A stretch of 60,390 nucleotides of DNA. Source: Prevotella sp. GTDB taxonomy: Bacteria > Bacteroidota > Bacteroidia > Bacteroidales > Bacteroidaceae. The notes beneath the pieces were generated by a model. It was not told the origin of the DNA and did no database searches. It worked only from the letters and a program-made list of their open reading frames with translations. The first letter of the stretch is position 1; each line of letters begins with the position of its first letter. The stretch covers positions 1 through 60,390 of the forward strand of contig JAGCDZ010000103.1 in the NCBI GenBank assembly GCA_017650905.1. Reading direction: 5' to 3'. The position numbers and the translations under genes are program-made. Positions 58,722 to 60,390 of this stretch are shown here, in pieces.

Positions 58722-60390
58722 ATGAAAATCAAGAATCTCATTCTTTGCGGCGCCACAGGCATGGCCATGACCGCATGTCAGAATCAATCCCAACTGTCAA
58801 CTGTCAACTGTCAACTGTCAACTCAAGGCAACCCCTACATGCCCCTTTGGGAACACATTCCCGATGGTGAACCCTATGTCTTCGAAGACCCCGATCAGCC
58901 TGGCAAGTATCGTGTCTATGTCTATGGTTCCCACGACGACCTGATTACCGAATACTGCGGTCGCGACCAAGTGGTATGGTCGGCCTCCGTCGACAGCCTG
59001 AACAACTGGCGCTACGATGGTGAGATACTCGTGGTCGACAAGAACCGCGATGGTGAGCCTTTCGACTCCGCTGGCACAGCCGATGTACTCTATGCACCCG
59101 ACGTCACTTTAGTCACCGACAAGGATGGCAACAAGACCTACTACCTCTTCCCCAACGACCAGACGGGTTTCCGCAATGGTCTGATAGCCAAGAGCTCACG
59201 GCCTGACGGTCCCTTCGAGGTCTGCAATTGGAGCAAGAATGATCCTAACAAGGTTGATGGCGTGCTGCAGTTCGATCCCGCCGTATTTGTCGATGATGAC
59301 GGGCGCGTCTACGGCTATTGGGGTTTCGAGCGCTCTTATGCCGCAGAGTTCGATCCCGAGACGATGGCTACCGTCAAGCCCGGCACCAAGATTGTCGAGG
59401 ATATGATCTCAGGCCGCTATCAGGAAGGTGAGTTCAGCTTCTTCGAGGCCTCGAGCATCCGTAAGATCAAGGATAAATATGTGTTTATCTACAGCCGCTT
59501 CACCAAGGACGGCGAGTTCGGCCTGCCCACTTCCAACTACACCCTCGCCTATTGTTACAGCGACACACCCTTAGGACCCTGGACCTATGGCGGCACCATC
59601 ATCGACGGTCGCGGTCGCGAGAAAGACGAGCAGGGCAATGTCATCGCTTCGGCCACGCCCGATGGCAATACCCACGGCTCTATCTGCGAGATCAACGGTC
59701 AGTGGTATGTGTTCTATCACCGTCAGACGGGTACCGACGAGTACGCCCGTCAGGCGATGGTCGCTCCCATCAGTGTCAACGTCGAGGAAGGCAAAGGTGG
59801 CAAGGTGGAGATCTCTGAGGGTGAATACAATAGCAACGGCTTTGCGCTCAACGGCCTCGATCCCTTCGAATGTCACTCTGCCGGCATCGCCTGCTGGCTC
59901 ACCGGTCCGAAACCCGCCGTCCACGAATGGCCTAACAACAAGTTCTTCGGCTCCTACGTCGAGGCCGGCTACGGCGGCACGCCCGATATGACCAAGGAAC
60001 AGGCCCTCGCCTCGAAAGAGAAATACGATGCGCCTTACGACATCCGCTACAACACCAACCGCGTGGTCAACAATACCGACGGCTCGATCGTGGGCTACAA
60101 ATACTTCAACTTCGATGCCAAGCGTCTGGCAACCAAGGGCAATCTGATGTTCATCCTGAGCCTCATCCCCGAAGGCATCGAGGGAGATATCGACATCATG
60201 CAGGACCGCCCATGGATCTCGCAAGGCGGTAAGAAGATCGGCGAAATCCACCTTTTAGCCGACATGAAACGGGAACCCTGGAAATGCGCAGTAGGCATCG
60301 ACAAGACCGAGCTCGTAGGTCTGCATGCCATCTTCCTCGTCTTCAAGTCCGACACTAAGGAGAAATCACTCTGCACCCTCGAGAACTTCT
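58722..60390 (+). CDS. GH43-family glycoside hydrolase lipoprotein (3' end outside the window)
   Basis: At least 556 residues, open to the window end with no stop. The lipoprotein signal MKIKNLILCGATGMAMTAC has lipobox MTAC. A heptanucleotide array follows at once. The catalytic domain shows GEPYVFEDP and RVYVYGSHDD, then LYAPDVTLV, DPAVFVDDDGRVYGYWG and SSIRKIKDKYVFIY, the five-bladed propeller pattern of GH43 (arabinofuranosidase/xylosidase-type). The C-terminal part (from about residue 440) looks like the start of a CBM6-type module (GLHAIFLVFKSD). It should release pentoses from plant hemicellulose at the cell surface; the exact sugar cannot be told. Confidence 0.9.
   Translation, partial: MKIKNLILCGATGMAMTACQNQSQLSTVNCQLSTQGNPYMPLWEHIPDGEPYVFEDPDQPGKYRVYVYGSHDDLITEYCGRDQVVWSASVDSLNNWRYDGEILVVDKNRDGEPFDSAGTADVLYAPDVTLVTDKDGNKTYYLFPNDQTGFRNGLIAKSSRPDGPFEVCNWSKNDPNKVDGVLQFDPAVFVDDDGRVYGYWGFERSYAAEFDPETMATVKPGTKIVEDMISGRYQEGEFSFFEASSIRKIKDKYVFIYSRFTKDGEFGLPTSNYTLAYCYSDTPLGPWTYGGTIIDGRGREKDEQGNVIASATPDGNTHGSICEINGQWYVFYHRQTGTDEYARQAMVAPISVNVEEGKGGKVEISEGEYNSNGFALNGLDPFECHSAGIACWLTGPKPAVHEWPNNKFFGSYVEAGYGGTPDMTKEQALASKEKYDAPYDIRYNTNRVVNNTDGSIVGYKYFNFDAKRLATKGNLMFILSLIPEGIEGDIDIMQDRPWISQGGKKIGEIHLLADMKREPWKCAVGIDKTELVGLHAIFLVFKSDTKEKSLCTLENF
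58791..58823 (+). repeat. heptanucleotide array in the GH43 lipoprotein gene
   Basis: CAACTGT four times plus CAACT. It lies six codons after the lipobox Cys and encodes QLSTVNCQLST. One unit more or less shifts the frame of the enzyme. The present copy number keeps the frame open. Confidence 0.9.

Noticed and set aside
58791-58823. CRISPR-like array
   Set aside because: The units are 7 bp without spacers; it is a simple tandem repeat.
59571-60251. 226-residue minus-strand frame
   Set aside because: It lies fully within the GH43 coding region, which has a signal peptide, lipobox and family motifs on the plus strand.

Overview
The window reads as chromosomal DNA of a Prevotella-like member of the Bacteroidales. 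Evidence: promoters of the Bacteroidota form (TTTG, 19-20 nt, TAnnTTTG) recur on both strands, Shine-Dalgarno sequences are absent, and the gene content is typical of that order (a DUF4294 protein, the BT4734/VirE-N primase group, a BspA-type leucine-rich-repeat remnant, a succinyl-CoA:acetate CoA-transferase, glycoside hydrolase lipoproteins). No rRNA, tRNA or CRISPR array was seen.

Region 1 (1-20.9 kb, + strand) is the most unusual part. It encodes a helix-turn-helix-like protein, a membrane-anchored Hanks-type kinase, a strongly structured leader RNA, a membrane protein, and a 1026-residue tubulin/FtsZ-superfamily protein with a C-terminal GYF_2 domain. After these come a zinc-ribbon/transmembrane/MORN-like protein, three secreted proteins, a small zinc-ribbon membrane protein, and four secreted paralogues that share one N-terminal domain joined to Sel1/TPR or PEGA repeats. 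A PD-(D/E)XK-like protein sits among the paralogues, and several small envelope and cytoplasmic proteins follow. Tight spacing and ATGA/TGATG overlaps suggest co-expression of blocks of it. I infer a kinase-regulated, cytoskeleton-linked envelope system; its function is unknown.

Region 2 (21.1-30.3 kb) has a FetB-like permease and a convergent TPR/SpoIIE-phosphatase gene. It then carries an accessory module of small proteins, a VirE-N/DUF3987 primase-helicase-like protein and a P5-type lytic enzyme. This module has its own promoter, which is followed at once by an intrinsic terminator.

Region 3 (30.3-42.3 kb) holds a 45-bp direct repeat flanking a truncated nucleoside hydrolase, so that the 5' end of a glycosyltransferase gene is present twice. 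It continues with a helix-hairpin-helix barrel protein, a cut-short ORF6N gene, DUF4294, a C1-type cysteine peptidase lipoprotein, a patatin/barrel protein, cysS, a GH5 endoglucanase and a tyrosine-phosphatase lipoprotein whose start is out of frame.

Region 4 (42.3-57.7 kb, - strand) looks like one long operon: SpoIIE phosphatase, cysteine desulfidase-like UPF0597 protein, RsbW-type kinase, STAS antagonist, outer-membrane barrel, a 24-residue membrane peptide, a 2388-residue NRPS (C-A-T-C-A-T-reductase) and a GH3 lipoprotein. It links a partner-switching module to synthesis of a probable peptide aldehyde. A CoA-transferase gene with its own promoter lies upstream.

Region 5 (57.7-60.4 kb) has a hairpin element, a hemolysin-III/PAQR protein and a GH43 lipoprotein running off the end.

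Two kinds of small repeat cut across these regions. Long palindromes of the GGGGACAGGT type lie inside three reading frames, two of which stay open. Heptanucleotide tandem repeats lie in at least five genes, including one where slippage would switch the frame of the GH43 lipoprotein.
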